Assembly: GCF_041146795.1 (NCBI RefSeq)
Contig: NC_135179.1
Span: forward strand, 12,576,047 to 12,640,046
DNA: 64,000 bases
Source of the DNA: Maylandia zebra
Lineage: Eukaryota; Chordata; Actinopteri; Cichliformes; Cichlidae
Direction of reading: 5' to 3'
In this document: piece by piece, positions 29,593-42,625 of the stretch
Position numbering within the stretch: position 1 is the stretch's first letter
Layout of the letters: each line of letters opens with the position of its first letter
The notes under the pieces: generated by a model
Told to the model about the DNA's origin: nothing
The model's input: the letters and a program-made list of their open reading frames with translations, nothing else
Databases searched by the model: none
Translations under genes and position numbers: made by a program

Positions 29593-32414
29593 AGTCTAAT
29601 ATTTTCCTGTGTCCAGCCACAAGCAGCTTCATGTTTTTGCTCATGATATGTTTGCATTGGATAACATGCATTAAGCTCCCATTTATTTATTCTATATTGG
29701 TGTCATTTAAGCCTTGATGATGATGTTGACCTGATCCTTGGAAAAGCCTCTGTCTTGTACTGCTCACATGTACGATCACTGATTTGAATGACAGCCATAC
29801 CTGTAAAAACGTTAGTTTTATCTGCTTTGTAGGGCTGCAGTGAACAGAACTGCAACTGCATTTTACTGTTAATCACTTTGAGAAAAAAAAAAAAAAAATC
29901 TGGTCCGAATGTAAATACTCCTGTACATACCAGTTAATGGACATTTCAGATGCTTAGACTACTTTTTTCCCCTGAAGCTGATATTTTTATTTTATACAAT
30001 ATTTCTGAGTTGTTTTAAAAACAAAAATTGCAGGAAGAGGAAAAAAATGTTTGTACCCCTTTCAAGGACATTGTCTTTGGTTACATGTAAATAGTTGTAT
30101 CTCAAAAAAGAAAAAAAAAAGTTGCTACTTTCAGTACACTCCCTATGTGGTTTCTTCCTTCTATTGTTTTCTTTCATTCTGAGCAAGTTAAAAAATGTTA
30201 ATGTATTCAGAGCTACGGGAGGTGAACACTTTACTAAACACAAGTGGTGTTTAGCTTCCTTTTTGTATTCATGTATGTGTAGCAGCTGCTGAATGCTTAA
30301 CTTTGTATCCCAGTTTGTGCCTGTGTGCGTGTGGATGTGCAAAACCCCCTGGATCTCGCTCATCCCTGACAAACTGGCTGGGATAGAGTGAGAGTCCAAA
30401 GCATGGTCACTATACTTAACAGCACTCAGCGGTGACAGTTTGTGAACGTGGCCCCTCAGCTTGACTGACTGCTGCATAATGGAAACAAAAGATTTCTTGT
30501 TGCAGTTGCTAGCCAAGAGTCAAACTTACAAATAGCTTGGGGAACGAGGGGAATGTAGTGATATACTATCTGACAACACTGATTTCATACAGGCGACAGC
30601 TGTGTCAACCACGATTCAACAAACGCTGCCTCGAAATGTGAAGCGTCAGGAATTGTCAAGACAGGGAAACATGTTGAGTAAACATTGCACAGATAACATG
30701 TAATTATGTCTTTATGTTTTGTTGCCCAACATGCAAATACATGATTAGATGCAGGCAGAAGAGCAGATTAAAATTCTAAAACGCATGATTGCAGACAATG
30801 GGCACCTCTGCCTTCATCCGCCTGCTGTACATTATAGCTTTCATGGCAGTTTCTCAGTAGTGGGAGGTCAGAGGCAGAGAGAGCATTCCCTCTGTGATGA
30901 TCGATGTGGCAAGGAAGTGGATGAGTAAACAAAGAGGAAAAACGCAGCATTTCCAATAGCTTAACAAGATTCGTAGGATGTCCTCCGCTGTTGGTGAATG
31001 TGAGGGAGGAGAAAAATGGGGAAAAGGAGAATGCAGAGGCATGAGATTAACGTTTCCAACTTGTCAGTCCAAACCCTCTCAGTGAGGCTGCGCAGCCTAC
31101 GGCGAGCAACTACAACTGTTTTTTGTTTTTCTGTTTGTTTGTTTTTTTCCCCTTCCCAGCATTCATTCTTTCATCCCTCTCCATATCTGGACACATTTCC
31201 TCCTGGCTTGACTCGTTTGTCTTTTCAGCATCTCCCCTTGCGCACAGGCTGCTTTAGATTTTCAGAAACCGCTGTGTTCTGGTTTCTGCGGTTTTAATTA
31301 TGGGAATTACTTCGGCAAAATGCAGCTTTTTTTTTTTTTTTTTTTTTTTGACTCCTTGCGGCTCCATTTGATGCTTTATCTCACAGTTTGTTGTATGTGG
31401 AGGGAGTGAATAGGTGATTAGCTTGCAGGTGCAAGAATTGTTTTGTTTTTACAACTTCTTGACAAAAAGCAAAACCAAAAGGATTCAAGGCCGTAATGCC
31501 ACTAGGTGGTGTGAGTACTCAGCCTCTGATCGCAGTGTCTGAATGGTTGAAGTAAAGTGCACACACCCACACGTATCTTCTCATCAGTGGTGTTGTCTAA
31601 GGATTTTCCCCTCGAGCTGTAAGAACTCTGCTGTCTTTGGAGAGAGCAACGCGCTGGTCTCACTGATGCAGTCACGTGCATGCGTGCTCCGGAGGGAGGT
31701 GAAACATTTATGAAGAGGCTCTGTTGATGCTTTGCTGACCATTAGCGCCCCTGTTCACTTAAATCAAGCTGTCACATGAAGAAATCGTCGTACCACCTGT
31801 GCACCAACACGTGAAACTCAGATGGGAACGTGCAGACTCGTTCGTCTCCTCAGTCTGTGCAGCTGCAAGTGCTCCTCATGACAGTTATGTGGGTGAAGAA
31901 ATGTTTTTAGAAAGACTCCTGCTTTCAGAGGTTTTATATATTTATTAATACATCGGTACAGCATTTCTAATGCGTGTTTTCACAGTTTTAATTCTTCAAG
32001 GATACAAACTAACTCACCCTACCTTTGTCTGAAGATTAACTGAGGCGTTTGGGCAAAGAGGAAATACTTGAAGAAGTATTCTAATCCAAAAACAAAAGTT
32101 TTGCCTTCAAACATTTCCTTAAGAAGTAGTACAAGAGTAATGTCATTGAGATGTAATTAAAGGATAAGACTGGCAATAGATCTCTTTTATTATTTTTTTT
32201 ATTTAATGAGTTCATGAAAAAAAAAAAAAAAGATTCATCTTCTGAGTGCTCACCTCACAGAAAAAAGTCAGGACGTTAATAGATAACACTATGTAGCGAG
32301 TTTTACTTTAATTACCCCAAATGGGGTACTTGGTGAGGCATCTGTGACAGGCTTTCACACAGTTCCGCAGTTTTAAGTTGGAGTTTCCGAAAACTCTGAG
32401 TTTCCCAGTTGTAA
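29593..32414. other. Intergenic stretch, nothing recognised
   Basis: No exon chain, RNA gene or complete repeat was recognised. The longest open frame (174 codons on the minus strand, 30516 down to 29992) has no domain, and its lysine and serine runs come from A/T tracts. Poly(A)/poly(T) runs occur near 29882, 30105, 31327 and 32218. Confidence 0.5.
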
Positions 32415-33058
32415 TTAAGATAAGATAAGATAAGATAACCTTTATTAGTCCCACACGTGGGAAATTTGTTTTGTCACAGCAGGAAGTGGACAGTGCAAAA
32501 GTTATGACGCAAAAATTAGAATACAATAAGAATAAATACAGTACACAGCTGTACAGAATAGAATAAAATAATATACTATATACAGTAGAATAAAATAGAA
32601 TAAAAATATACAATAAGATAAAAATAGAATACGAATGCTATATACAACTGAGTAAAAATACAACGATGCCAGAAAAGATTATTGCACTTAGTGTTATTGC
32701 ACATGTGTGGATGTGTGTGTTTGTTCAGTTAAAGTCTTTGTTGTGGAGTCTGACAGCAGTGGGGAGGAAAGACCTGCGAAATCTCTCCGTCCCACACCGT
32801 GGGTGCCGCAGTCTCCCACTGAAGGAGCTGCTCAGTGCTGTCACAGTCTGCTGCATGGGGTGGGAGATGTTGTCCATCAGGGATGACAGCTTAGCCGCCG
32901 TTCTCCTGTCACTCACCACCTCCACTGGGTCCAGAGGGCATCCTAGAACAGAGCTGGCCCTTCGGATCACCCTGTTCAGTCTCTTCCTGTCCCCAGCAGA
33001 GATGCTGCCGCCCCAGCAGACCACACCATAAAAGATAGCAGAAGCCACCAACTTGGAA
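32415..33058 (-). mobile_element. LINE 3' end (C-terminal RT region), 5'-truncated
   Basis: The minus-strand frame 33051 down to 32725 reads FYGVVCWGGS, then KRLNRVIRRASSVLGCPLDP, KLSSLMDNISHPMQQTV, and ends RFRRSFLPTAVRLHN. This is the C-terminal segment shared by many fish non-LTR retrotransposons. The element ends in AAGAT/GATAA simple repeats at 32417-32438 on the + strand, followed by an AT-rich 3' UTR. The reverse-transcriptase core is missing. The first row of the frame, VASAIFYGV, is close to the truncation point. Confidence 0.75.
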
Positions 33059-33288
33059 GCTGGTGGGAATGTTATTTAGAGCTTTGAAACTCAATATAGT
33101 ATTAATGTGGCATAAGCCCCAAGACAAATGGTTCCTACTGAAGATCTACATATTTAAAAATGACTCGAGTCTTGAGTAATTTACTTAACTGGCACTGAAG
33201 TTTTTTTTCAGCAGATATTAGTCTGCAAACTAAACTGCACTGAAACAGAATTTTTATGGTAGTATATTGCAGGTCTGGTTCTCTGGTA

Positions 33289-34720
33289 CAGCTGGGTCCA
33301 TAATTTTTTGGACAAAAGCTGAAGTTTTGCACCTTCAATCAAGATGTGATTAAAGGGCAGACTGAGTTTTAATTTAAAGGGTTTTACAAATATTTTTGCA
33401 TTTACTGTTACTGTTACTGTCCCCCCTTTCATGGGCTCAAAATGAACTGGACAACAAACTGAACAATGTTTTAATATTTTAAAATCATGCTGGTTTTTAA
33501 ACTCATGGTCGAAACTCTGCATTTCCTTCCCTCCCTCGAGGTGCTTTAAGTCGTTACTACAGCCACGTTCAGTTGCTGTTGGTTTTTTAAAATTCTTTCT
33601 TCATAGAGTTTTGTATTTAATAACTGAGAAGCACTCTCTGTTGGGCTTTCTTTGCCTTGAGAAACTCTTGGGTTGCTTTTGCTATACGTTTTGGATCATT
33701 ATTCATTTGCAGGTTTTGTCCTGTCAGTTTTTGAGTATTTGTCTCAGTCTGAACGTCAGGTCGAGCAGAGAGCAGCTGTATATGCTTATAATACTGCCTT
33801 CACCATGTTTAATAGATAATGGTGGCATGCTTTGGATCATAAGCAGTTCCTTAGTTTCCGTAGTTCCGTAGTTTTCCATCATTCTAGTACAAGTTAATCT
33901 TAGTTTCATCTGTTCAAAGGTTATTTTTATTAAATTTTTAATTTAATTAAACTGTGCAGACTCCTGTAGATGTTTTCCAATCTGATCTCAGCGGGCCTTG
34001 TTTATTCAGAAGTTCACATGATGTTTCTTTGCTTTTTGAATTTTCATTTCCATGATGGCATCTCTTGGTAGTAGACCTTGACAATGATACACCTCCCTCC
34101 TCCAGACTGTTCTTGACTTAAGATGCTGTAAAAAAAAGTTCCTTCTTAACTTTTGAAAATATTTCTGCTATCATGCACTTTAATTCTCTTCTGCTGTTTT
34201 TCAGGCCCTTTGGTGTTGCTCAGCTGGCCAGAGCTGGCCTGAGGTATATTAATTATTTTGAAGAGCGGACTGGACTGTTGATTTAAGCAAAATTTTTGTC
34301 TCTGTCTCTAACAATATTATTTTGTTTTTTTCAGCCCAATGATGGGCTCCCTCACGTACACTGACATGTCCCCGGGCTACATATTTGAAATTAAAATGAA
34401 AAGAATATATAAATTCAACACTTTGAATCAACTTCAGATATTATGTCTGCTTCATTTGTCATGAGGTAACAAGGGACAGACCTCACCTAGCCATGAAACT
34501 GCTTGTCAGTCAATTGTGCAATTAATTTTTGACCTCTGGGGGTTGGTTCATAAAAATGGCTGTAATTACTAAACAGTTATTATTTTAATTTAATTTTATT
34601 GGTACGACCCCCCCCCCCCTGATTTTAAAGCTGCATGTCTGCCAATTTAAAATCCACAGTGGAGGTTCACCAAAGTACAAAAAAACTGTTTCTTTGTCCA
34701 TCAAATTCTGGACCTAACTG
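33289..34720 (-). mobile_element. Decayed Tc1/mariner element, about 1.43 kb
   Basis: Inverted ends are CAGCTGGGTCCATAATTTTT on the left and, in reverse complement, CAGTTAGGTCCAGAATTTGA on the right. The left flank is TA, the mariner target. On the minus strand, fragments of a transposase survive out of frame: 33909 down to 33724 reads MKLRLTCTRMMENY, then a KHGEGS string like KHGGGS of Tc1 enzymes. Many stops show that it is dead. Confidence 0.65.
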
Positions 34721-37140
34721 CAACATCAATAACATCCTGAAATTGTTTTGTGCCCACATTTAATGCAATCGGACCAAATGTCCGCCCCAGTGTGTGGCTA
34801 ACCGTTTTGTGCTTTTATTGTGGAGGTCTGTGTCACATTTTATGTTGGTTTACTGGATTATTCTTACGAAACATTTCAGGAGTCAGTCATTTGTTAAAGA
34901 AACAGTTACAGTCAAGTTAGATATAACGTGTCTATAAATGAGGAAAAATTGTAGGAAGTAGAAATTGAGTGAACTGGAGTGCAAGTGTGTCCGAGCTGTA
35001 CTTAAGGACAGTGTTGGAGTTAATGTATTTTGTTAACTTCTGCCACTGCTGTTAAAACCAACTCCCTCTCTCTTGTGCTCTCCAATTTATATGTCAAGAC
35101 AGATTAAGTCAGAGGCTAAACACTGAAGCTGAACAGAGCGCATTATCTTGAAACTGCAGGGGAACCAAGAATCAACCCTGAGCATCACACTGTCAACTGA
35201 ATGAGGAATTTTGCATTGGCCACAAAGCTGAGCCAGCACGCACTGATTTCTGTACAAGCCTGGGATTATTTAGCTTTCGCTACAAAGAGTTTATTCAAAC
35301 AGTTTGTCCACTAGTGCCGCCCTATTGTGCTGCCACAGCAAACTGTGCTCTACAGCCTAAATGAATGCTTTCACCGGTGTCTTGTTTACTCACACGCACA
35401 TTTGAAGGTACACACACCGTCAGCCAGGCCAGGCACATGAAAGAATACACACACCCCTGCAAACACCTCGCAATATAAGCACTGAACAAAGAGCCATCAC
35501 TACGGCACATGTGCTGCATAACAAATGTGTAAACACAAATACATTCGCATTTTGTCCAAACAAACGCAGCACACAGATCACTCTCTGCTCATTCATAGCC
35601 AGGTTGTTTCTCTTGTCTAATCTCACTCCTTAAATCATTGAGTGGCAGAGCAGAAAGACTCACCAGCCCATCTGTATTCCTGGGTGTGCGTGACCTGCAC
35701 TCTAACGGATGGGCTTTGACCACAGGCGAGCCAGATGAGGAGCAGAGCAGAGTAGTATTATAACTATCCCACACTGGCTCTGCCTTTTGCTATTCTCCAC
35801 CTCCGGGCTCAGCCTTCTTTCTCTCTGTGCCGGCAGGGTGGAGCCTGATGAGTGTTGTGTGAGGTCGGCTGGGTTCCTGTTTGTGCATTTATGGCAGTCC
35901 ATCTGTGTTAATGCGTTAGGGCAAGAAGCAGTTTGTGTGTGTATGTGTGTGGATATAAAAAGGGCATGAAGTTCTTCATCTGAAATGGCCATCACTGTAA
36001 GTTTCTTCAGGGTTTTGCATTAGCAATGGAGATTCTGCCTTTTTTTCTTTTTCGCACACATTATATAATAAGCAGACAGATATTAATTATTGATCATCAT
36101 TTTTACTTTGGTTTATGTTGATTCAAATTTTTGCAAACACATTTGTCTTCAAATCCTAGGAGATTCGGAGGAGAGGCAAAGCATGTGGGTTGAGTTGCAA
36201 GAATGCTTTCTGAAGCCCAGTGTCTGTGCAACTGCATCAGATCCAAGATCATAAGGTCAGGGGAAAGGAATTTGTACAAAAATAGCAACTGGCAATTAAC
36301 TTTCCCACAGTGAAAAACTGGCATCGGCCCGGCTATTTGTTTTTTATCATCACCCTATTATTACAGCTGTATTTTTGGCTTTATTTTTCAAGGCTGATGA
36401 AAGATGGGCAAAGAGGCAGAAAAGATCCCAGGGCACTCGGATTTGAATCAGGCATTGGCAATTATCAGTGTGTCTTATCTGAAATGTCATTATATTAGCA
36501 GAATCTTAGATTCCTAAATCTCCAATCTGCAGTGCTGTACTTATAATTTGTCATATGACGTACTACAGCACATTCATTTTCACTGTAGATAGTAGATAAT
36601 AAGGTAGAACAGAGTTCTGTTTCCTTCAGCAGATCATGATTTGTGTCAGGTATTGCTGCAGTTTTTTAAAACCCACTCCTGTGATCCTGTTGCACTAATG
36701 TAAAGCGGAGATCTTTAAAACATGTATGCATTAAGCTCCAAAAACGCCAAGTGCAATACTTAAAAGCTGCAACCAGAGACTCAGGCAGATACTATAACCA
36801 GCAGTGTCTTTATTTCAGCACTTCAACAAAAAACCCAGTGCACACTTTGTACTCCCTGCCACCACCATTTTCCATTGAATACCTGCATGGTGCTCTCTCT
36901 CTTTTTCTCCTAAAAACAGCTAGCTTTATTCTTATGAACTATATATAAATGTAGTTCACCATAAGCTACATCAGTACACCTTGCATTGTATCTTGCATGG
37001 AAATAAAACGATTGTCCTGTAAAAATCAGGGCAATAAAGTAATTCTGATTAAACAGAAAAATATAAAATGTATTGTAGAGTTGATGACAACAAAAACAAA
37101 ACTGTTAAAAGTGGAAATTACCCACAATAAGAAATAATAA
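34721..37140. other. Intergenic stretch, nothing recognised
   Basis: No coding exon pattern or complete repeat was seen. Open frames here are below 100 codons and carry no known motif. The end of the stretch passes into a TCTC/GATA/ATTC microsatellite block. Confidence 0.45.
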
Positions 37141-37152
37141 TGATTTTTATTT

Positions 37153-37228
37153 ATCTCTCTCTCTCGATAGATAGATATAGATATATCTATATCATTCATT
37201 CATTCATTCATTCTTTCATTCTTTCTTT
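37153..37228. repeat. Compound microsatellite
   Basis: Runs of TC, then GATA, then TATAGATA-like, then ATTC and TTTC units follow each other without a break. It lies directly before the interspersed repeat at 37236. Confidence 0.85.
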
Positions 37229-37235
37229 ACTCTCC

Positions 37236-37456
37236 CCTAGTGACACCACGATGTAGCGGTTAACACAATGATGTTCCCATTTCAAGATTGGGAACAAATA
37301 CAAACCCAGCCTCAGGGAGTCACAAGCTACTGTACTCCAGTGCTGGTCCCAAACCTGGATAAATGGCAGAGTTGCATCAGGAAGGGCATCCCTCATCAAG
37401 TCTCTGCCAAATCAAACATGCAGTTCCATCTTCTGTGGCAATCCCTTGGGAAATAA
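37236..37456. repeat. Fish interspersed repeat, SINE-like
   Basis: The stretch reads like a common teleost repeat: a CCTCAGGGAGTCACAAGC block, a CAGTGCTGGTCCCAAACC block, a CATCAGGAAGGGCATCCC block and an end CTGTGGCAATCCCTTGGG. I recognise it from memory as repetitive; the family name is not certain. Its start abuts the microsatellite. Confidence 0.6.
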
Positions 37457-37777
37457 ACCAGTAGCTGAATGTACCTTTTGTTGTTTGCTCTGTCCTGGCA
37501 TTTTATTCTCAGGAATTTTCATCAGCCAAAAAGGTTTGCAGACTTGTTAGCTTTTCTGCCAACAGGACTGTGAGTTTGTTCGAAAGATCTACGTGTACCA
37601 TGTATGACTTTCTCATAGTTATTTTTGAAAATTCTATTTTCAACAATTAACTATGCTGAAACACTGTTCTGTTTCTCAAGCTGGGATTAGTCATAAAAGA
37701 CTGTGTCTTGCTAGGTAGAACTATTGATGCATCTCTAGCAAAACGGTGCAATGCAGCTTGTTTTTTGCACTCAAAAC

Positions 37778-38663
37778 TAGGGATGGGTACCGGGCACCGG
37801 TTCTGACATAAACGGTAGTAACCAGACCAAAAAGCAGCGCACATTTCGGTGCTTTATTTCGGTGCTTTTTTTCCCCCTGAGCTGTGATACACTTCTAGCC
37901 AATCATTTTACATTTCCGAGGATAGTAGGCAGGGCCAGGTACGTACGTTCTTTTAGAGCAGAGCTACAGATTAAAAATGCCCAAGGCAAAGCGGTCAAAA
38001 GTCTGGCTATACTTCACAGCAAAATATGCAAACTCAGCAGCCTGCAACAAGTGCTTTAAGCTGATACTGTCAAATCCGATGAAACACCTGGTGACGCATA
38101 GCGTTTTGTTTTTTTTTGTTTTTTTTTAAGCCGAGAAATGCACTGTATTTGATAGCTTGCTGCGAGACCTCACACCGAGCACATCTACTGCGGGTGGGTT
38201 GCCTGTTATCGGACTCGGATTTAGCAACATCCCCCAAAAACACAAAGAGTAGAGTCCTGGCCCCTAGCCCTGCCAGTGTAGCAGAAATGATGACGGATGA
38301 TGATGGCAGCAGCAGCAGCCGTTCTTCTCTGGGTCAGTAGCTTAATGTTGTTCGTGTGTAATTTACGTTGAGTAGGCTAACCACGTTATTACATTAATGC
38401 ATGTAAGGTGAACTAGCAAGCCTCATCATAGCTACATGCGGCTGTCTTCTTGTTTGATGGCAGATACTTCCTTCACCCTGGCCAAAAAGGCTAAAATGAC
38501 CAAAGAAAAAGTGGAAAACAGTTAAACATGAGAGGTTTTTGGACCAATTTTGTGTTCTCCATTCTTTAAGCACCGGTTTGAGCACCGTTTAAGCACCGGC
38601 ACCGTTTCAAAAGTACCGGTTTGGCACTGGTATCGGATAAAACCTAAACGATACCCATCCCTA
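37778..38663. mobile_element. hAT-type non-autonomous element, copy A (886 bp), with 8-bp target duplication
   Basis: The ends are TAGGGATGGGTACCGG and ATACCCATCCCTA, an inverted repeat. The octamer CTCAAAAC is identical at 37770-37777 and 38664-38671. Inside is a CACCGG-rich arm at each end. No transposase frame is seen. Copy B at 39235-41591 is the same family, with the same internal order. Confidence 0.9.
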
Positions 38664-39099
38664 CTCAAAACACAGCTGCTGTAGGTTCATGGATGGAGGC
38701 TTGTCAGTGCTCTGCGTATGGCTTATTTAGGCAGTCATAAAGACAAAACAGTGGCAGCGCAGATTACAAGTTTTACTGTTTACATACACTGCTGCCATCT
38801 TACATTGTGAAGTCGGTAGGGCTGTGCTGACTTTGTGAGTTGGGAGTTTGGCTTCCAGACTTCCAGAAAATTCTGACTGGGAACACAGAAATGACAACTT
38901 TCAACATCAAATGGAATGCACCAATAGTGACCCCCAATAGTCAACAACCCATAACCAAGGAGTCATGAAAGTAATCTGTGCTGTTTCATTAAAATGCAAA
39001 TATATATATACAGACTGGGACAATTGGCATGTTTCACAGCAGCCATTTTTTACATCAAATAGCAGTTAATAGTGTTACTAATGAAATTCATGAAGATTC

Positions 39100-39234
39100 T
39101 GTAAGTTCCATCTGTCCATTTTCTTCCTATTATCCAGTTCAGGATTGCAGGGGTTTTTTGAGCCTATCTAAGCTGTCATGGGCTGAGAGGCAGGGTACAC
39201 CCTGGACAAACCACCAATCTGTGACAGTGCTAAC
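39100..39234. repeat. Old interspersed repeat, first segment (split by insertions)
   Basis: Text such as CTATCCAGTTCAGG-like and CAGGGTACACCCTGGACAAA belongs to a frequent fish repeat. It breaks at 39234 (the target of copy B), resumes at 41592 (CACATAGAACAGACAACC, GCATGTCTTTGGACTGTGGG) up to 41768, and ends at 44555-44600 (GGATTCAATCCCAGGACC, TTCTTGCTGTGAGG). The three pieces read as one repeat in the usual order. Confidence 0.7.
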
Positions 39235-41591
39235 TAGGGATGGGTACCGGTATCCGGTGCCATGATGGCACCGGTTCTGACATAAACGGTAGTAACCAGA
39301 CCGAAAAGCAGCGCACATTTCGGTGCTTTATTTTGGTGCTTTTTTTTCCAGAGCTGTGATACACTTTAGATTCTAGCCAATCATTTTACGTTTCCGAGGA
39401 TAGTAGGCGGGGCCAGGTACGTATGTTCTGTTAGGGCAGAGCTACAGATTAAAAATGCCCAAGGCAAAGCGGTCAAAAGTCTGGCTATACTTCACAGCAA
39501 AAGATGCAAACTCAGCAGCCTGCAACAAGTGCTTTAAGCTGACACTGTGATACTGTCAAAGGAGGTAACAGCTCAAATCCGATGAAACACCTGGCGACGC
39601 ATAGCGTTTTTTTTAAAAGCTGAAAAATGCGCCGTATTTGATAGCTTGCTGTGAGACCTCACACATCTACTGCGGGTGTGGTGCCTGTTATCGGACCCGG
39701 AGTTAGCAACATCCCCCAAAAACCTGAAGAGTAGAGTCCTGGCCCCTAGCCCTGCCACTGTAGCAGAAATGATGACTGATGATGATGGCAGCAGCAGCAG
39801 CCGTTCTTCTCTGCGTGAGTAGCTTAATGTTGTTCGTGTGAATTTACATTGAGTAGGCTAACCTAGGGCTGCTCGATTATGGCAAAAATGATAATCACGA
39901 TTATTTTCACTGAAATTGAGATCTCGATTATTTGACGATATTTATTTAACCCTTTAAGACCTACTATAGAACCAAGTCCGCCAGAGCTTATATTATTTTT
40001 TTACATGTTGTAGTGCCATTTGTGGGAGCATTTGAAGTTGGTATACAACTGTTGTAGCCCATATTTTAATAATATGTATGCATTAAGTCCATAGTAATTA
40101 CATTAATTGCAAAAAAGTGCAATAAACTACAAAAAAATTGAAAATCGTTTTTGTTTTTTTTTTTACATATTTTCTACTTGGAGAAATTTAAGAGGCTTAT
40201 CCCTCAAAACTTTAAATACAAAAAAGTTGCAAAAAATAGTTTACAACAACAGGAAATTTATTTTGAGTGTCTTCATAGTTTTATTTTGGCGATACAGCAA
40301 TTTTTATATACTGCAGGAAAAACAAAAACAATCCTATGATGCAAATTTGCAAAGAAAACAGCAGGTGCATCAAAATAAACTATTTCCAGCAGTGCAATTC
40401 GAGTTCTAAGCATCCCAGAAACTATTCAGAAAAGTCAAACATGACCAGTATAGGCTTTTAAGGCCTACAAGTAAAAAAACTACATTTTCCACGAAAATGA
40501 CATCACTTCGGGTTTCGGGCAGGAAATGGCGGACATGCCATAGTTCGCGCTGACGTCTGTTTCACTGTAGGAAGTGTTATGAACAGCTGATCGGATCAGC
40601 AAAGCGTGTTTCTGGAATATTATGTTTTTGTTGCTGCAAGTGCTTTTTATGCAATTTTTGCAAAGCTTTATGTGGAAGGAAACCGTGACCGAGGACAAGC
40701 TGATGGCATAAGATGTAAGTACAACTCCTCTGGTTTCATATGTAAAACAAAATATTGCGCTAGCTTACACGGTTCAGGTTCTACAGGGATTTAAAAATAG
40801 TTACACAAAACTGAGCGTGCAGCTCTGACCGGCTAATAGGTTAACAATAACAATGTATTGAATAATGACTTTAAAAAATAATATAAAATAGTGTGCAACA
40901 CCACTGAAGGTTTTTTTTTTTTTTTTTTTTTACCTCTCTTTTCAACCAACGGCAGTCACTCTCCTCTCCAAATAACTTCTGCTTAGCTTTCCGAGCTTCC
41001 CTCGGGTCCTCTTAATCAGCGGTCTCCAACCTTTTTTGCACCACGGACCGGTTTACAAGGTGTCGCGGATAAATGAGGGAGGGGCTAATAATCGGCTCAG
41101 TCATTTTTAATGATCGTTGAAAGCCCAGATCGTAATCGTGATTAAAATTCGATTAATTGAGCAGCCCTAGGCTAACCACGTTATTACATTAATGCATGTA
41201 AGGTGAACTAGCAAACATCATCATAGCTACATGCGGCTGTCTTCTTGTTTGATGGCAGATACTCCCTTCACCCTGGCCAAAAAGGCTAAAATGACCAAAG
41301 AAAAAGTGGAAAACAGTTAAACATGAGAGGTTTTTAGACAGTTTGTATTTTTTCCATTGTTTAAGCACTGCTTCCAGCCAAGAGTGATGCCATAAATCCC
41401 CTATAGCTGCAGAAAAGGCTAACATTGTTATCTTTTTACAAAAAAACAGCTGAACATGAGAGGTTTTTGGACCAATTTTGTGTTCTCCATTCTTTAAGCA
41501 CCGGTTTGAGCACCGTTTAAGCACCGGCACAGTTTCAAAAGTACCGGTTTGGCACTGGTATCGGATAAAACCTAAACGATACCCATCCCTA
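39235..41591. mobile_element. hAT-type element, copy B, with 8-bp target duplication and a nested hAT
   Basis: The ends are TAGGGATGGGTACCGG and GATACCCATCCCTA. The octamer GTGCTAAC is identical at 39227-39234 and 41592-41599. The element is 2357 bp, of which 1306 bp plus an 8-bp duplication belong to the nested element at 39864-41169. Without that it is 1043 bp. It differs from copy A by an extra stretch of about 130 bp near 41330-41460, where a CATGAGAGGTTTTT segment occurs twice. Confidence 0.9.
39864..41169. mobile_element. Second hAT family element nested in copy B (1306 bp)
   Basis: Starts TAGGGCTGCTCGATTATGG and ends AATTGAGCAGCCCTA, an inverted repeat. The octamer GGCTAACC is identical at 39856-39863 and 41170-41177. 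The uninterrupted site is seen in copy A, which reads straight through GGCTAACCACG. No intact transposase is present; short frames inside lack DDE or zinc-finger motifs. Confidence 0.92.
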
Positions 41592-41599
41592 GTGCTAAC

Positions 41600-41768
41600 A
41601 CATAGAACAGACAACCATTCACACTCTGACCTAAGGTCAGTTGAGAATCACCAATAGATCCAACCCCATGCATGTCTTTGGACTGTGGGAGGATGCCAGA
41701 GTAACTGGAGAAAACCCATTCAGACATGGGGAGAATTTGCGAACTGCACACAGAAAGGCCCCACACTG
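41600..41768. repeat. Old interspersed repeat, second segment
   Basis: This continues the repeat begun at 39100, from ACATAGAACAGACAACC through GCATGTCTTTGGACTGTGGG to CACAGAAAGGCCCC. It stops at the left end of the CACAG-ended element at 41769 and resumes at 44555. Confidence 0.7.
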
Positions 41769-42485
41769 CACAGCAAATCCAGCATGTCCAAATTAACACT
41801 GTCGGATTTGATTTCAACACTATTAAAGTGTCTATATGGGTCCACACCAGAGAGTGTTAATTTAACTCTTTTTGGAGAGTTGGTACGTTAACTCTGATTT
41901 AGTGTTAAACACCAAATCTGTCTGGAGTTGATAATTTAACACTTGGTGTTAAGAGTTTATATATTAACTCTCAAAGAGTATTTTAGTTTAACTACGTAAG
42001 AGTTATCTTCTAATTCATTCTAAAAAGCAGGAATTTTCCTGTTCTGAACTTCTAGAAATTTCTTTTGGAAATAAACATTTACTAAAAAGATGCAATGGTT
42101 TTTGAAAAACATTTATTCTGAACTGTGCACCACAATTTCAAAACATTTTCTGAAAAATGTAACAGTATACATGTTCTCACTTTCATTAGAATTTTGTTTA
42201 TCAAAAGGTCTGACATGGTAAATGCAAATAACAGCATTCTCATCACTTATTTCTTCAATACAATATGCATGTCCTTCATTCATCTCTTTGTGGAACTTCA
42301 ACGCACATCTGCTCTCCCCCATATTCCATCTTCACAAGCATATCCTGTGCGGAGATTGAATAAAAATTAGTTGACACTAGTTAATGGCACAAATAATCCA
42401 GTAAACAATTGCAGCACAGTTTAAAAAAAAAAAAAAAAAAAGGAATCCTCTTTGAGCCATTACTTGTGTTAAGTATTTTCCCAAA

Positions 42486-42555
42486 AGACAAAGACACAGG
42501 CAACAGGTAATACTGAACTAAGACAAAGACACAGGCAACAGGTAATACTGAACTA
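42486..42555. repeat. Perfect tandem duplication of 35 bp
   Basis: The unit starting AGACAAAGACACAGGCAACA occurs twice back to back at 42486-42520 and 42521-42555 without a mismatch. It lies within the left arm of the CACAG-ended element. Confidence 0.9.
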
Positions 42556-42625
42556 AATGTAAAACCTCAACCTTTTTCATTTTTACCTAAACCGTGTGCA
42601 CAAAACTCTGGAGGGATCTATGCTA

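Noticed and set aside
29992..30516. 174-codon minus-strand open frame
   Set aside because: Low-complexity lysine, phenylalanine and serine runs from A/T tracts; no domain and no splice context.
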